64,000 bases of DNA from an uncultured Lachnospiraceae bacterium (GTDB lineage Bacteria > Bacillota > Clostridia > Lachnospirales > Lachnospiraceae): positions 34,135 through 98,134 of the forward strand of contig CATLAK010000010.1 of assembly GCA_949878435.1 (NCBI GenBank), written 5' to 3'. A model generated the notes under the pieces. It did no database searches. It was given only the letters and a program-made list of their open reading frames with translations, and had not been told where the DNA came from. The position numbers and the translations under genes are program-made. Positions 35,111 to 42,750 of the stretch are shown piece by piece (positions within the stretch are counted from its first letter, which is position 1; each line of letters starts with the position of its first letter).

Positions 35111-35851
35111 TTATGCAGAAGGGAGGACTCCTTTTGCTAAAATGAATATAACTAAAGCTAATACCATACTCGCCAATGTTCCTACTAAATATTTATTTCT
35201 AAAATCAGGTTCCTTTAAGTCGTTAGTTCTCGCCCATGTTTTAACCGTTATTATAATGGCAATTGCGGCAAAATCCTCGAAATAAGCAAATATTATTACT
35301 AAAAATCTTTCAAGGATTCCAATAATCGAGCCAACATCAAATACTTTCACATCAATTGTCTCTGGATATAAATCTTCAAATAATTTGTTTATTAAAACTG
35401 AACACGGCACTATCAGCGTTAAAACTGTAAAAACAGTTCGGACTGCAATAGAATATTCATCAAATAATGCATATAAAACAAATAATTTCGAAATCAAAAA
35501 TAACACACCTACATGCAAAATTTGATCAATAATAAACACTATCGTTTGTTTCGTACGTTTATTAAAAAAACAAGATAACACATCAATAATGCCATGCGAA
35601 GCAAAAAGAATAGCAATTATTATTAAGGCATTCACCCAATCCGCCATAAAAAACAACATAATAAAGGGAATATTATAAATTATAATGTGGATAAATATGT
35701 ATTTATAATTCAGCTTTGAACCATCCTTGCACTGCGTGCATCCATTACATTCCAAACCCACTTTTGCGTTCTTACATCTAGCTATTCTTGATGTTTGAAA
35801 ATAAAAATCTCCTAACAAGTGTAAAATTATTAAGATTACAAAATTTACCAT
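35111..35851 (-). CDS. DUF3307 polytopic membrane protein paired with SatD
   Basis: The 246-aa protein has about seven hydrophobic helices. The family signature HLLGDFYFQTS is near residues 11-21, followed by a four-Cys cluster (C26, C35, C38, C41) that may bind a metal. AGGAG precedes the ATG, which overlaps the SatD stop by seven bases. The coding sequence is distinctly more AT-rich than its neighbours. DUF3307 proteins often accompany SatD, which supports a functional pair; their joint role is unclear. A membrane effector or partner of SatD is an inference. Confidence 0.85.
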   Translation of the reverse strand: MVNFVILIILHLLGDFYFQTSRIARCKNAKVGLECNGCTQCKDGSKLNYKYIFIHIIIYNIPFIMLFFMADWVNALIIIAILFASHGIIDVLSCFFNKRTKQTIVFIIDQILHVGVLFLISKLFVLYALFDEYSIAVRTVFTVLTLIVPCSVLINKLFEDLYPETIDVKVFDVGSIIGILERFLVIIFAYFEDFAAIAIIITVKTWARTNDLKEPDFRNKYLVGTLASMVLALVIFILAKGVLPSA

Positions 35852-36693
35852 ATCTCTTCTCCTAACAATTCATATATGGCTTTATCCATTGTCCTGCTTT
35901 CTTTTATTTTTCCCAAATTAACATATCTGTCTATGTTTTGGCGTGTTGAATTCATGATCTGTGCAATATATGTTGACATCCCATGCGTCCAAAACTCCTT
36001 CATACAAAACCCACTTTCAAAGGCAGTTTTATCTTCTAACAATTGTTTTATCTCCAAAAGAAATTCAAAATTAATACTTAAAGGCTCATTATACTTAAAA
36101 TTTCCTTTCATTCCATTCCATTTTTCTAGTTCAATCAATCTAATTCTATTTTCTAAAATAAACTGATAAAAACTTATATTTTCATCGGTGGAAACTATTG
36201 GAAAAATAAAATCAGCAATGAGTTCAATTAGCCAAGCCATTTGAGACTGCTTTGTTTTTATTGTAGTATTAGACAAGCAAAATACATTTAAGTATTTATC
36301 GTATTTTGATTCTGTATTAAAACATATAACATTGTTTTTCCTTTTAGATATAGAATTAATAGCATCACGGCACAAATAGTATGCTTCACCATCGAGTGCT
36401 GATGACGTCCATTCTTCTACATCATATTTTATTTCACCATATCCTATCGCACATCTTATTTTTATTGGATAGATTATCAATTGAAGCTTTCTGGCGTATA
36501 AAAACGCAGTTTGAAGATCTAAAAATAAGCCCTGAAATTCATCACCTGCGCTAGATATTACCTCCTTTTTCAATGCATAACTATAGATTGAGTTTAAATA
36601 CGAAATACTGCTCATCAAAATATTTTGAACCTCATATCTTGTATGATAATGTCTTGATTCTATAATATCAATCATTATAGTGGCGTACTTCAT
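35845..36693 (-). CDS. SatD-family protein with nucleotide-cyclase-like motifs
   Basis: About 282 aa from the ATG at 36693, ten bases after AGGAG. The N-terminal domain resembles a class III cyclase/GGDEF palm: MIDIIESR (D9) as the first metal site, AGDEFQGLF (D51) as the second, IRCAIGYGEI at 79-88 and DGEAYYLCRDAI at 101-112, in the same order as in adenylate cyclases. The C-terminus carries a helix-turn-helix-like segment (IMNSTRQNIDRYVNLGKIKE). SatD was named in a streptococcal acid-tolerance operon; biochemical activity is not established to my knowledge. The gene is AT-rich and preceded by a large inverted repeat. Confidence 0.82.
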   Translation of the reverse strand: MKYATIMIDIIESRHYHTRYEVQNILMSSISYLNSIYSYALKKEVISSAGDEFQGLFLDLQTAFLYARKLQLIIYPIKIRCAIGYGEIKYDVEEWTSSALDGEAYYLCRDAINSISKRKNNVICFNTESKYDKYLNVFCLSNTTIKTKQSQMAWLIELIADFIFPIVSTDENISFYQFILENRIRLIELEKWNGMKGNFKYNEPLSINFEFLLEIKQLLEDKTAFESGFCMKEFWTHGMSTYIAQIMNSTRQNIDRYVNLGKIKESRTMDKAIYELLGEEIW

Positions 36694-36726
36694 ATTTGCG
36701 TATCTCCTTTTTTTATAAAAACCAAA

Positions 36727-36806
36727 AAGCAATTGTTATTCATTGCATTTGCAAAACGCAACTAAATAGAGTTGCTTTTTGCAAATGCCACTCGATTTAA
36801 TTGCTT
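36727..36806. repeat. Nested inverted repeat upstream of the SatD/DUF3307 pair
   Basis: The inner arms at 36745-36763 and 36770-36788 (GCATTTGCAAAACGCAACT against AGTTGCTTTTTGCAAATGC) pair with few mismatches around a 6-base loop. Outer arms AAGCAATT (36727-36734) and AATTGCTT (36799-36806) extend the dyad. It lies about 35-115 bases ahead of the SatD start, between a candidate promoter (TTGGAC, 18 bases, TATGAT near 36815-36845) and the gene. It may be an operator array for the SatD helix-turn-helix or an RNA leader hairpin. Confidence 0.55.
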
Positions 36807-36871
36807 CTTTACTCTAATCATATAAGAAAAATTAAGACAAGTCCAATATCTTGACAAATTACTTATAAGAA

Positions 36872-36920
36872 AAAGCACTATTATCATTCAAACCGTGAGG
36901 TCTAAATTCAATAGTGCTTT
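36872..36920 (-). terminator. Terminator of the tRNA-Leu gene
   Basis: AAAGCACTATT pairs with AATAGTGCTTT around a 27-base loop, followed by TTC on the minus strand within a T-rich end, 8 bases after the tRNA. Confidence 0.75.
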
Positions 36921-36927
36921 CATCAAA

Positions 36928-37012
36928 TGCGGAAGATGGGACTTGAACCCACACGAGCGCAATGCTCACAAGATCCTTAGTCTTGCTCGTCTGCCAGTTC
37001 CGACACTTCCGC
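36928..37012 (-). tRNA. tRNA-Leu, anticodon AAG
   Basis: The minus strand folds into a complete class II tRNA of 85 bases. The acceptor stem is GCGGAAG/CTTCCGC with discriminator A, and the anticodon loop CTAAGGA gives anticodon AAG (wobble A read as I, for CUU codons). There is a long variable arm and a T-loop GGTTCAAGTCC. The CCA end is not encoded. It has its own promoter and terminator. The AT-rich SatD/DUF3307 pair lies directly beyond its 3' end, a common insertion place for acquired DNA. Confidence 0.95.
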
Positions 37013-37033
37013 TTGACTCACGCCACAAATGAT

Positions 37034-37062
37034 ATAATACCATTTTGGACATCATAAGTCAA
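37034..37062 (-). promoter_or_regulatory. Promoter of the tRNA-Leu gene
   Basis: Minus strand TTGACT (37057-37062), 17 bases, TATTAT (37034-37039), about 15 bases ahead of the mature tRNA 5' end. Confidence 0.7.
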
Positions 37063-37071
37063 TACCTATTT

Positions 37072-37986
37072 TCATTTTTTCTTTTTCTCATTCACTGCTT
37101 TTTTCAGTTCTTCTAAAGCCTCTCCAAAGTATTTAGACCGCATCGTAGGGTTGCCCCTAAGAAGTGCCCTCTGATAAAAGTCCTTAAGTCTTCTGAATTG
37201 AAGCCTGTGCTCCTTTTCAAACATATATTTACTGGTCAGTTCGGCGATTTCATCTCTCACCTCATCTACAAACTCCGCAGGGTGAACTTTAACGCGTTCC
37301 TTGAGGGCGCCAAGTTTTGATTCGATGCTTTCCATAAGTTCATCGGCACGCATGGTCTTCTCCTGTCTGCGAGCCGCGCGTTCATCGTTGACCACGGCGA
37401 TAATGACATCAAGCCGTTTCTGGATGCGCTCCATCTCCTCTTTCGCCTTTTCCAGGCCAACCAGGATATCCCGCAGATCCATAGCTGCCTTGAAGGAAAG
37501 GGTAAAATCAACGATGATATATACCGTCAGAATCACCGTTACGACCGTTACAACCGCGTAGGGAATGGCGAATACTGCCTTTTCAACGCCTCTATGGACA
37601 ACCTCCGTCATCAGGATGGTCAAAAATCCCCATGCAATCGTCGACGAAAGGCAGATATGCCCTTTATAATTGAACTTCTGATTAGAGTAGTCCCAATATC
37701 TTACCTTAAACAGTGCTTCCATCATCACGCCCGTCACCAGTTCCAACGCGGTAGCGCCGATACAGCCTGCTATATAAGTAAGAAAAATGTTGTCCTGAAA
37801 GGGCATAGATACAACCAGCATCATGATGGCGCCGCTCCCGTAAATTGGAAGGAACGGTCCCCGCATGAAACCCCGGTTTACAAATTTCTTACTTTTAATC
37901 GAAACAAAAGTGGACTCAAAAATCCATCCAAAAAAGCAATAAAAGTAGAAGAAGAACAGCCACTGAATCGCTGAATAATGATACAT
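37072..37986 (-). CDS. CmpB-type putative ABC-transporter permease-like membrane protein
   Basis: The 304-aa protein begins MYHYSAIQWLFFFYFYCFFG, then WIFESTFVSIKSKKFVNRGF, the signature of the Firmicutes 'putative ABC transporter permease' (CmpB) family. The N-terminal half has five or six helices with conserved RGPFLPIYGSGA. The C-terminal half (about 175-304) is a charged coiled-coil region inside the cell. No ATPase or binding protein is nearby, so transport is doubtful and the family name should be taken loosely. GGGAG precedes the ATG. Confidence 0.85.
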   Translation of the reverse strand: MYHYSAIQWLFFFYFYCFFGWIFESTFVSIKSKKFVNRGFMRGPFLPIYGSGAIMMLVVSMPFQDNIFLTYIAGCIGATALELVTGVMMEALFKVRYWDYSNQKFNYKGHICLSSTIAWGFLTILMTEVVHRGVEKAVFAIPYAVVTVVTVILTVYIIVDFTLSFKAAMDLRDILVGLEKAKEEMERIQKRLDVIIAVVNDERAARRQEKTMRADELMESIESKLGALKERVKVHPAEFVDEVRDEIAELTSKYMFEKEHRLQFRRLKDFYQRALLRGNPTMRSKYFGEALEELKKAVNEKKKK

Positions 37987-38019
37987 AATGAAACTCCCTC
38001 TCTTACATTCCTTTGTATG

Positions 38020-38949
38020 TTACATAAAACTGATAATCTCTTCCTTAGGCGGTTTTACCTGTTCAACCAAAGATGCTTTGAGCACCGGACCTTCACCGCC
38101 GTAATCCGCAAAGTATTCCTTCGCCACCTGTGCCGTCACCTGCACCCACTGCTTATCTGTAAGTTCATGCGCCTTGTCATATTCGCAGGCAAATCCTAAG
38201 AATGCCATATCCTCCGCACAACAGGTCATTGCCATGCGCCCCGGCACAAAGTATCCGCTTGGGAAGTCTGCCGGCTTTAATACCATCGCGGTAAAGCGAA
38301 TCGTCTTTCCAATATATCGTTCCAGATTTTCCAGACTATCCAGATACCAGATTCCATACCCTTCATTGTCCAGTTCGATTACCGGATCGTCCAGATTATA
38401 AGGAAGATCCTCCTCAAAAATCTGATTCACTTCTCCTTCTTCATCCTCGAAAATGATATCCGCCTGCTGATTGATTGCTTTCACGTTCCTTTTATACACG
38501 TTCAAATCCTCTATGCCGTCACAGCGGTTAAAAATAATCATCTCTGATTTCCGCAGCATTTCCGCAAGCAAGGATTTCATGTTGGTAAAATACATGGGAA
38601 AGGTGGATGCATCAATCATCGTAATCTGCTGTTCGATGGACCAGTGAAACGGCAGCTTCATATTTTTAAAATTCCACATGCCGTTGTATTCGATGATGAT
38701 ACGTTCCGGTTTATACTTCTTTTCCAACTCAACTAGATGGGCAGTCGTAAAGTCCTCCTCATCCTCAATCATTATAAGATCCGTGCGGCTCCTTTTTAAA
38801 AGCTTTTCGTCATACTCGTCTTCCCCTTCCTCGCAGACGATCAGAAGCGTCCTTCCTTTGATCTGAAAATAAGGCTGATCCAGGGTATAGCAGATAAAGC
38901 CTGTCTTTCCGCTTTCAAGAAAACCATTTATCATATAAACTGGTTTCAT
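38020..38949 (-). CDS. G3E-type GTPase-like protein with a C-terminal OB-like domain
   Basis: The 309-aa protein starts MKPVYMINGFLESGKTGFIC, a P-loop of the CobW/G3E class (GFLESGKT). RTDLIMIEDEED, NRCD (base recognition) and an acidic EDEEGEVN stretch follow. The last 100 residues (TIRFTAMVLKPADFPSGYFV, then RMAMTCCAEDMAFLGFACEY) resemble the C-terminal domain found in TIGR03943/DUF1980-type proteins. The usual CxCC metal motif is absent here. It lies 18 bases after the His-rich CobW gene, so the two probably work together in metal allocation. Confidence 0.8.
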   Translation of the reverse strand: MKPVYMINGFLESGKTGFICYTLDQPYFQIKGRTLLIVCEEGEDEYDEKLLKRSRTDLIMIEDEEDFTTAHLVELEKKYKPERIIIEYNGMWNFKNMKLPFHWSIEQQITMIDASTFPMYFTNMKSLLAEMLRKSEMIIFNRCDGIEDLNVYKRNVKAINQQADIIFEDEEGEVNQIFEEDLPYNLDDPVIELDNEGYGIWYLDSLENLERYIGKTIRFTAMVLKPADFPSGYFVPGRMAMTCCAEDMAFLGFACEYDKAHELTDKQWVQVTAQVAKEYFADYGGEGPVLKASLVEQVKPPKEEIISFM

Positions 38950-38967
38950 TTCGATCCTTCTTTCTTT

Positions 38968-40116
38968 TTATTTTTCAAAAAGCGATTTCAGCTTGTCTTC
39001 TCGCAGCTTTGATCCGATTACACAGAATTTGCCGGTCACATCCGGTTTTCCTCCGCGCACATTGCTCTCGCCGGGCACATAATCGAAATATACCCATCCC
39101 CCCTCTGTTCCGGGAACCATTCCTTTTGCACGCAGCACAAATCCGTATTCCTTTTCGTCTTCAAGAGCTTCCAGAATGTGCTCGATATCTTCTTTGCTGT
39201 ACGCCAAATGAGTTTCCATTCCCCAGCTGGTAAATATCTCATCCGCATGATGATGCCCTTCATGGTGATGGTCATGATCGTGGCACCCACAGGTACAGTC
39301 CGGTCCATGATCGTGATGATGCTCATGTGCGCACTCCTCTTCATGGTGGTGATGGTGTTCATGATCACACTCTTCTCCGTGATGATGTTCGTGTCCGCAT
39401 TCTTCCCCATGGTGGTGCTCATGCCCGCACCCTTCTCCATGGTGATGGTGGTGATGTTCATGCTCCTCTTCTCTGTTTCTGCGCGCCTCCAGCTCCGCCA
39501 TCATTTCTGCTTCCAGATCTTTGGCGCCTTCGATGGTAAGCAGGATATCCTTGCCGTCCAGTTCCTCCCAAGGAGTCGTGATGATGGTCGCCTGTCCGTT
39601 ATGCTCTCTGATCAGTTCTATGCACCTGTTCAGCTTGTCTTCTGAAATATTGCCCGTACGACTTAAGATAATGGTTCCTGCATGGGCAATCTGATTGATA
39701 AAAAACTCCCCGAAGTTCTTAATATACATCTTGCACTTGGCAGCGTCCACCACGGCAACCGCACTGTTTAAGACCACTTCTTTCGTATCAATCACATCCT
39801 GCACTGCCTTCATGACATCAGAAAGCTTTCCCACGCCCGAGGGTTCGATCAGGATTCTTTCAGGCGCATATGTTTTCATAACCTCCTTTAAGGAAGCGCC
39901 GAAATCTCCCACCAGCGAGCAACAGATGCAGCCGGAATTCATCTCTTTAATCTCGATACCTGCTTCCTTCAAAAATCCTCCGTCAATGCCGATCTCTCCA
40001 AACTCATTTTCAATCAGAACCACCTTGGTATCACCAAGCGCCTCTGCAAGCAGTTTCTTGATCAACGTAGTTTTTCCTGCTCCCAAAAAACCCGATACAA
40101 TATCAATTTTCGTCAT
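38968..40116 (-). CDS. CobW/G3E metal chaperone GTPase with His-rich region
   Basis: The 382-aa protein begins MTKIDIVSGFLGAGKTTLIK (P-loop), then has the metal motif GCICCSL (CxCC), the Walker B-like region ERILIEPSGVGKL and the base-recognition SRT region in place of the canonical NKxD. Between about residues 220 and 295 it carries a strongly His-rich segment of HEHHH and EECGHEHHH-type units. The C-terminal CobW_C domain follows. Such GTPases pass zinc or cobalt to client proteins. The start at 40116 has AAGGA eight bases ahead. Its promoter contains a dyad that may bind a metalloregulator. Confidence 0.92.
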   Translation of the reverse strand: MTKIDIVSGFLGAGKTTLIKKLLAEALGDTKVVLIENEFGEIGIDGGFLKEAGIEIKEMNSGCICCSLVGDFGASLKEVMKTYAPERILIEPSGVGKLSDVMKAVQDVIDTKEVVLNSAVAVVDAAKCKMYIKNFGEFFINQIAHAGTIILSRTGNISEDKLNRCIELIREHNGQATIITTPWEELDGKDILLTIEGAKDLEAEMMAELEARRNREEEHEHHHHHHGEGCGHEHHHGEECGHEHHHGEECDHEHHHHHEEECAHEHHHDHGPDCTCGCHDHDHHHEGHHHADEIFTSWGMETHLAYSKEDIEHILEALEDEKEYGFVLRAKGMVPGTEGGWVYFDYVPGESNVRGGKPDVTGKFCVIGSKLREDKLKSLFEK

Positions 40117-40155
40117 TTCCATTCCTTCTTTCTGTAACTCCCCTTTTATCATACC

Positions 40156-40184
40156 ATTATAATGACTTGAATTTCATAAGTCAA
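40156..40184 (-). promoter_or_regulatory. Promoter and dyad operator of the CobW GTPase genes
   Basis: Minus strand TTGACT (40179-40184), 17 bases, TATAAT (40156-40161). Inside the spacer lies the dyad TGACTT-N9-AAGTCA (40163-40183), placed to let a repressor occlude RNA polymerase. The regulator is unknown; a Fur/Zur-type protein is only a guess. Confidence 0.6.
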
Positions 40185-40534
40185 ATGTGTTCCTTCCACT
40201 GTTCCTCTTTAAAACCGGGGCAGACATAATCCTCCGTTATTAGAAGCGGGCGCTTTACCAGCATGCCGTCTGTTGCAAGCAGGCGGAGCTGTTCTTCCTC
40301 CGACATATCTGCCAGCCGGTCTTTCAGCTTTAGCTCCTTGTACAGATTTCCGCTGGTATTGAAAAAACGCTTTAAGGGAAGACCGCTTCTTTTATGCCAT
40401 TCCCGCAGTTCCTCTTCCGTAGGATGCTCCTCCTTGATGGGGCGCTCCTCAAATGCGATATGATTTTCTTCCAGCCACTTTAATGCTTTCTGGCAAGTGC
40501 TGCATTTCCTATAAACAAGTACCAATGGTTTCAT
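40181..40534 (-). CDS. ArsC/Spx-like protein (YffB-type, arsenate reductase family)
   Basis: The 117-aa thioredoxin-fold protein begins KPLVLVYRKCSTCQKALKWL with a CxxC pair. It also has the ArsC-family KRFFNTSGNLYKEL and MLVKRPLLITED segments. This matches the YffB/Spx-like subgroup of unproven function rather than a dedicated arsenate reductase; no ars genes are near. It is in the normal size range. Confidence 0.88.
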   Translation of the reverse strand: MKPLVLVYRKCSTCQKALKWLEENHIAFEERPIKEEHPTEEELREWHKRSGLPLKRFFNTSGNLYKELKLKDRLADMSEEEQLRLLATDGMLVKRPLLITEDYVCPGFKEEQWKEHI

Positions 40535-40554
40535 CTTTCCTTCTCCTTTTTCTT

Positions 40555-41385
40555 TTATTTTTCCATCAAATCATAGTAAAATATGTATTGCTGCAGCGTT
40601 CCTGCGTATCTCCCATACTTTTCAAAGGGGAACCCGCCGGGATACTGCCGGCAGAGTACTTTATTGATATGGGTGTCGATGGGAAACGCCTCTGTCTTGT
40701 GAAGCCCGAACAGGCAGATGCACTCCGCCACTTTAACACCTACCCCGCACAACCTTAAAAGCTCTTCTTTTGCGCTTTCATAATCCATTGTTTTTAACGC
40801 TTCAAGGTCAATTTCTCCTTCAAAGACGCTGACTGCGGTATTATGGATATAACGGCTGCGATAGCCCAGATTACAGGCATACAGTTCTTCTAACGGCGCC
40901 GCTGCGAGCGCGTCCGGCTTTGGAAAATCGTAATACCGTATGCCTGATGGCGTCTGCTTTTCTTCCCCGTACCTGCTGCATAAGAAACTGATACATTTTC
41001 TAATGCGCCTCAAATTGTTCTGCTGGGAAACGATAAAGGAAATAATCATTTCCCATAAGTCCTGCTTCAGTATCCTGATTCCGCTCCCGTAAGAGGCTGC
41101 CTTTGCAAGGTAACTGTCTTCCCTATCTATGAGCCCGATTATCCTGCCATAGTCTTCCTCTAAATCAAAATAGCTCTTCCAGATCTGGTCAAATTCTTCC
41201 TGCGTACAGAAAAAGGAGATTTCATCCGCCGCCTGCTTTATTTCCAGATATCTACCAAGCGCCGTCAGCGCATATCTTTCTTTTTCCTCTACGCCCTCTT
41301 TCTCTGCAAGCTTTTCAAGCCGGAAGCACTGTCCCGAATCACAAATCTGTCCTATAGAGAAATGATCTTTCTTAATCGTAACCAT
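40555..41385 (-). CDS. ogg: 8-oxoguanine DNA glycosylase (OGG1-type, HhH-GPD)
   Basis: Removes oxidised guanine from DNA. The 276-aa protein has the helix-hairpin-helix LCGVGVKVAECICLFGL with the catalytic Lys and, 17 residues on, the conserved Asp in FPIDTHINKVL. The N-terminal OGG beta-domain (IGQICDSGQCFRLE) is present. It starts four bases after the nfo stop, so the glycosylase and the AP endonuclease are made together for base-excision repair. Confidence 0.93.
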   Translation of the reverse strand: MVTIKKDHFSIGQICDSGQCFRLEKLAEKEGVEEKERYALTALGRYLEIKQAADEISFFCTQEEFDQIWKSYFDLEEDYGRIIGLIDREDSYLAKAASYGSGIRILKQDLWEMIISFIVSQQNNLRRIRKCISFLCSRYGEEKQTPSGIRYYDFPKPDALAAAPLEELYACNLGYRSRYIHNTAVSVFEGEIDLEALKTMDYESAKEELLRLCGVGVKVAECICLFGLHKTEAFPIDTHINKVLCRQYPGGFPFEKYGRYAGTLQQYIFYYDLMEK

Positions 41386-41389
41386 GTTA

Positions 41390-42226
41390 TCAGCTTTCCC
41401 CTATTTCTTTCCTGATTCTCTCTATCTCCTGCTTGTGCCCTGCATCGTCTAAGGGCGTCTCAAGATAAAACGGCAGTTCTTTCAGCGCGGGGTGCTGTAT
41501 AACCTCCATAAGTGCCTTGCACCCGATCATGCCGTCTCCAATCGTGGCATGACGATCTTTGCGGGAGGCAAAGGGCATCATACTGTCATTAAAATGAATG
41601 GCGCGTAATAGTTTAAGCCCCAGCACCCGGTCAAATTCTGCAAGGACACCGTCTAAGTCGTGGACGATATCGTACCCTGCCGCAAACACATGGCAGGTGT
41701 CTAAGCAGATGCCGATTCTCTCCGGATGCTTCACCCCGTCCCGGATTGCCTTTAGCTCCTCGAAACTTGCCCCTATTTCCGTTCCTTTTCCTGACATCGT
41801 CTCCAGGAGCACCGTAATCTGCTCCTGCCCTGTAATCGCCTGGTCAAGACCTGCAATGATATTCTCAATGCCCTTCTTTACACCGATGCCGGTATGACTT
41901 CCCGGATGGAACACGAGCATCTCTATTCCAAGATCGTCCATTCTGGCAATGTCTTCTCTTATCACCATGCAGGCAAAGGTATAGACCTCTTCCTTTTCGC
42001 TTGCCAGATTCATGGTGTAGGGCGCATGTGCCAGGAGCGGTCCAAACCGATGAGAGCTCCTTATCTCCTGAAAGGCATCCATTTCCTTCCGGCTATAAGT
42101 CTTATAGCCGGATCCCCTTGGATTCCGGCTGAATATCTGCATGGTATTTGCCTCCATGGACACTACATTTTCTGCCGCTTTTGCAATGCCGCCGGCTATG
42201 GACATATGGGTTCCTATAGTCAACAT
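41390..42226 (-). CDS. nfo: Endonuclease IV (AP endonuclease)
   Basis: Zinc-dependent apurinic-site endonuclease. The 278-aa protein has the family start [20 protein letters not shown] and zinc ligands in [25 protein letters not shown] and [21 protein letters not shown]. It matches the three AP endonuclease 2 signatures. Its start overlaps the IbrB gene by seven bases, and ogg follows at once, giving a compact repair module. Confidence 0.96.
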   Translation of the reverse strand: MLTIGTHMSIAGGIAKAAENVVSMEANTMQIFSRNPRGSGYKTYSRKEMDAFQEIRSSHRFGPLLAHAPYTMNLASEKEEVYTFACMVIREDIARMDDLGIEMLVFHPGSHTGIGVKKGIENIIAGLDQAITGQEQITVLLETMSGKGTEIGASFEELKAIRDGVKHPERIGICLDTCHVFAAGYDIVHDLDGVLAEFDRVLGLKLLRAIHFNDSMMPFASRKDRHATIGDGMIGCKALMEVIQHPALKELPFYLETPLDDAGHKQEIERIRKEIGES

Positions 42227-42750
42227 ATCTCATCTTCCTTTTCCGGACGCCATGCCTGACCGAATTTCACATCCTTGAATAAGGCAGTCAGCCCTGTAAT
42301 CTGCTTTAGACGCAGCACTTCGTCCCTGTCCATGCCAAGATGCTTGCATATCCATGCGTCAGAGCGTCCCAGCTCGTTTAATTCTTTTACAATGTTGCTC
42401 ATCAGATCTACGCTGTGACTTCCTCTTGCCCGGTTATGGCGCACAGTGCTCGCCATACGTTTATCAATCGACTTTTTAATGACAGAAACCGGAAGAAGCC
42501 CCTTTTCCCTCTCATAGATATCCCGGTGCTCCATCATGATTCTATAGCGGTGGAATCCGTCAACAATCACATAAATATCCTTCTCATGATTATAATAGCA
42601 GACAATAGGCATTGTATATCCATCTTCTTTGATACTCTCATAAAGAAGTTTCATCTCCGGCGGCGCCACGGCATTGGGATTGTAGGTATTAGGTTTAATC
42701 TTTTCAATAGGAACAGCAATCACTTCGTAAGCAGGACTTTTATACTCCAT
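42220..42750 (-). CDS. ibrB: IbrB-like ParB/sulfiredoxin-fold protein
   Basis: The 176-aa protein has a ParB-type N-terminal nuclease/CTPase domain ([17 protein letters not shown], then [13 protein letters not shown] and [10 protein letters not shown]) and a helix-turn-helix-like C-terminal part ([20 protein letters not shown]). It is the usual partner of IbrA. The start at 42750 follows GGAGGT. It overlaps ibrA by 11 bases upstream and nfo by 7 downstream, so all three are translationally linked. IbrAB was described in E. coli as raising expression of immunoglobulin-binding proteins; the molecular action is not known to me. Confidence 0.88.
   Translation of the reverse strand: MEYKSPAYEVIAVPIEKIKPNTYNPNAVAPPEMKLLYESIKEDGYTMPIVCYYNHEKDIYVIVDGFHRYRIMMEHRDIYEREKGLLPVSVIKKSIDKRMASTVRHNRARGSHSVDLMSNIVKELNELGRSDAWICKHLGMDRDEVLRLKQITGLTALFKDVKFGQAWRPEKEDEIC

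Noticed and set aside
39178..39645. Plus-strand frame with many Met/Val residues opposite the His-rich CobW gene
   Set aside because: It is the complement of the His-codon repeats; no start signal and fully inside a recognised gene.
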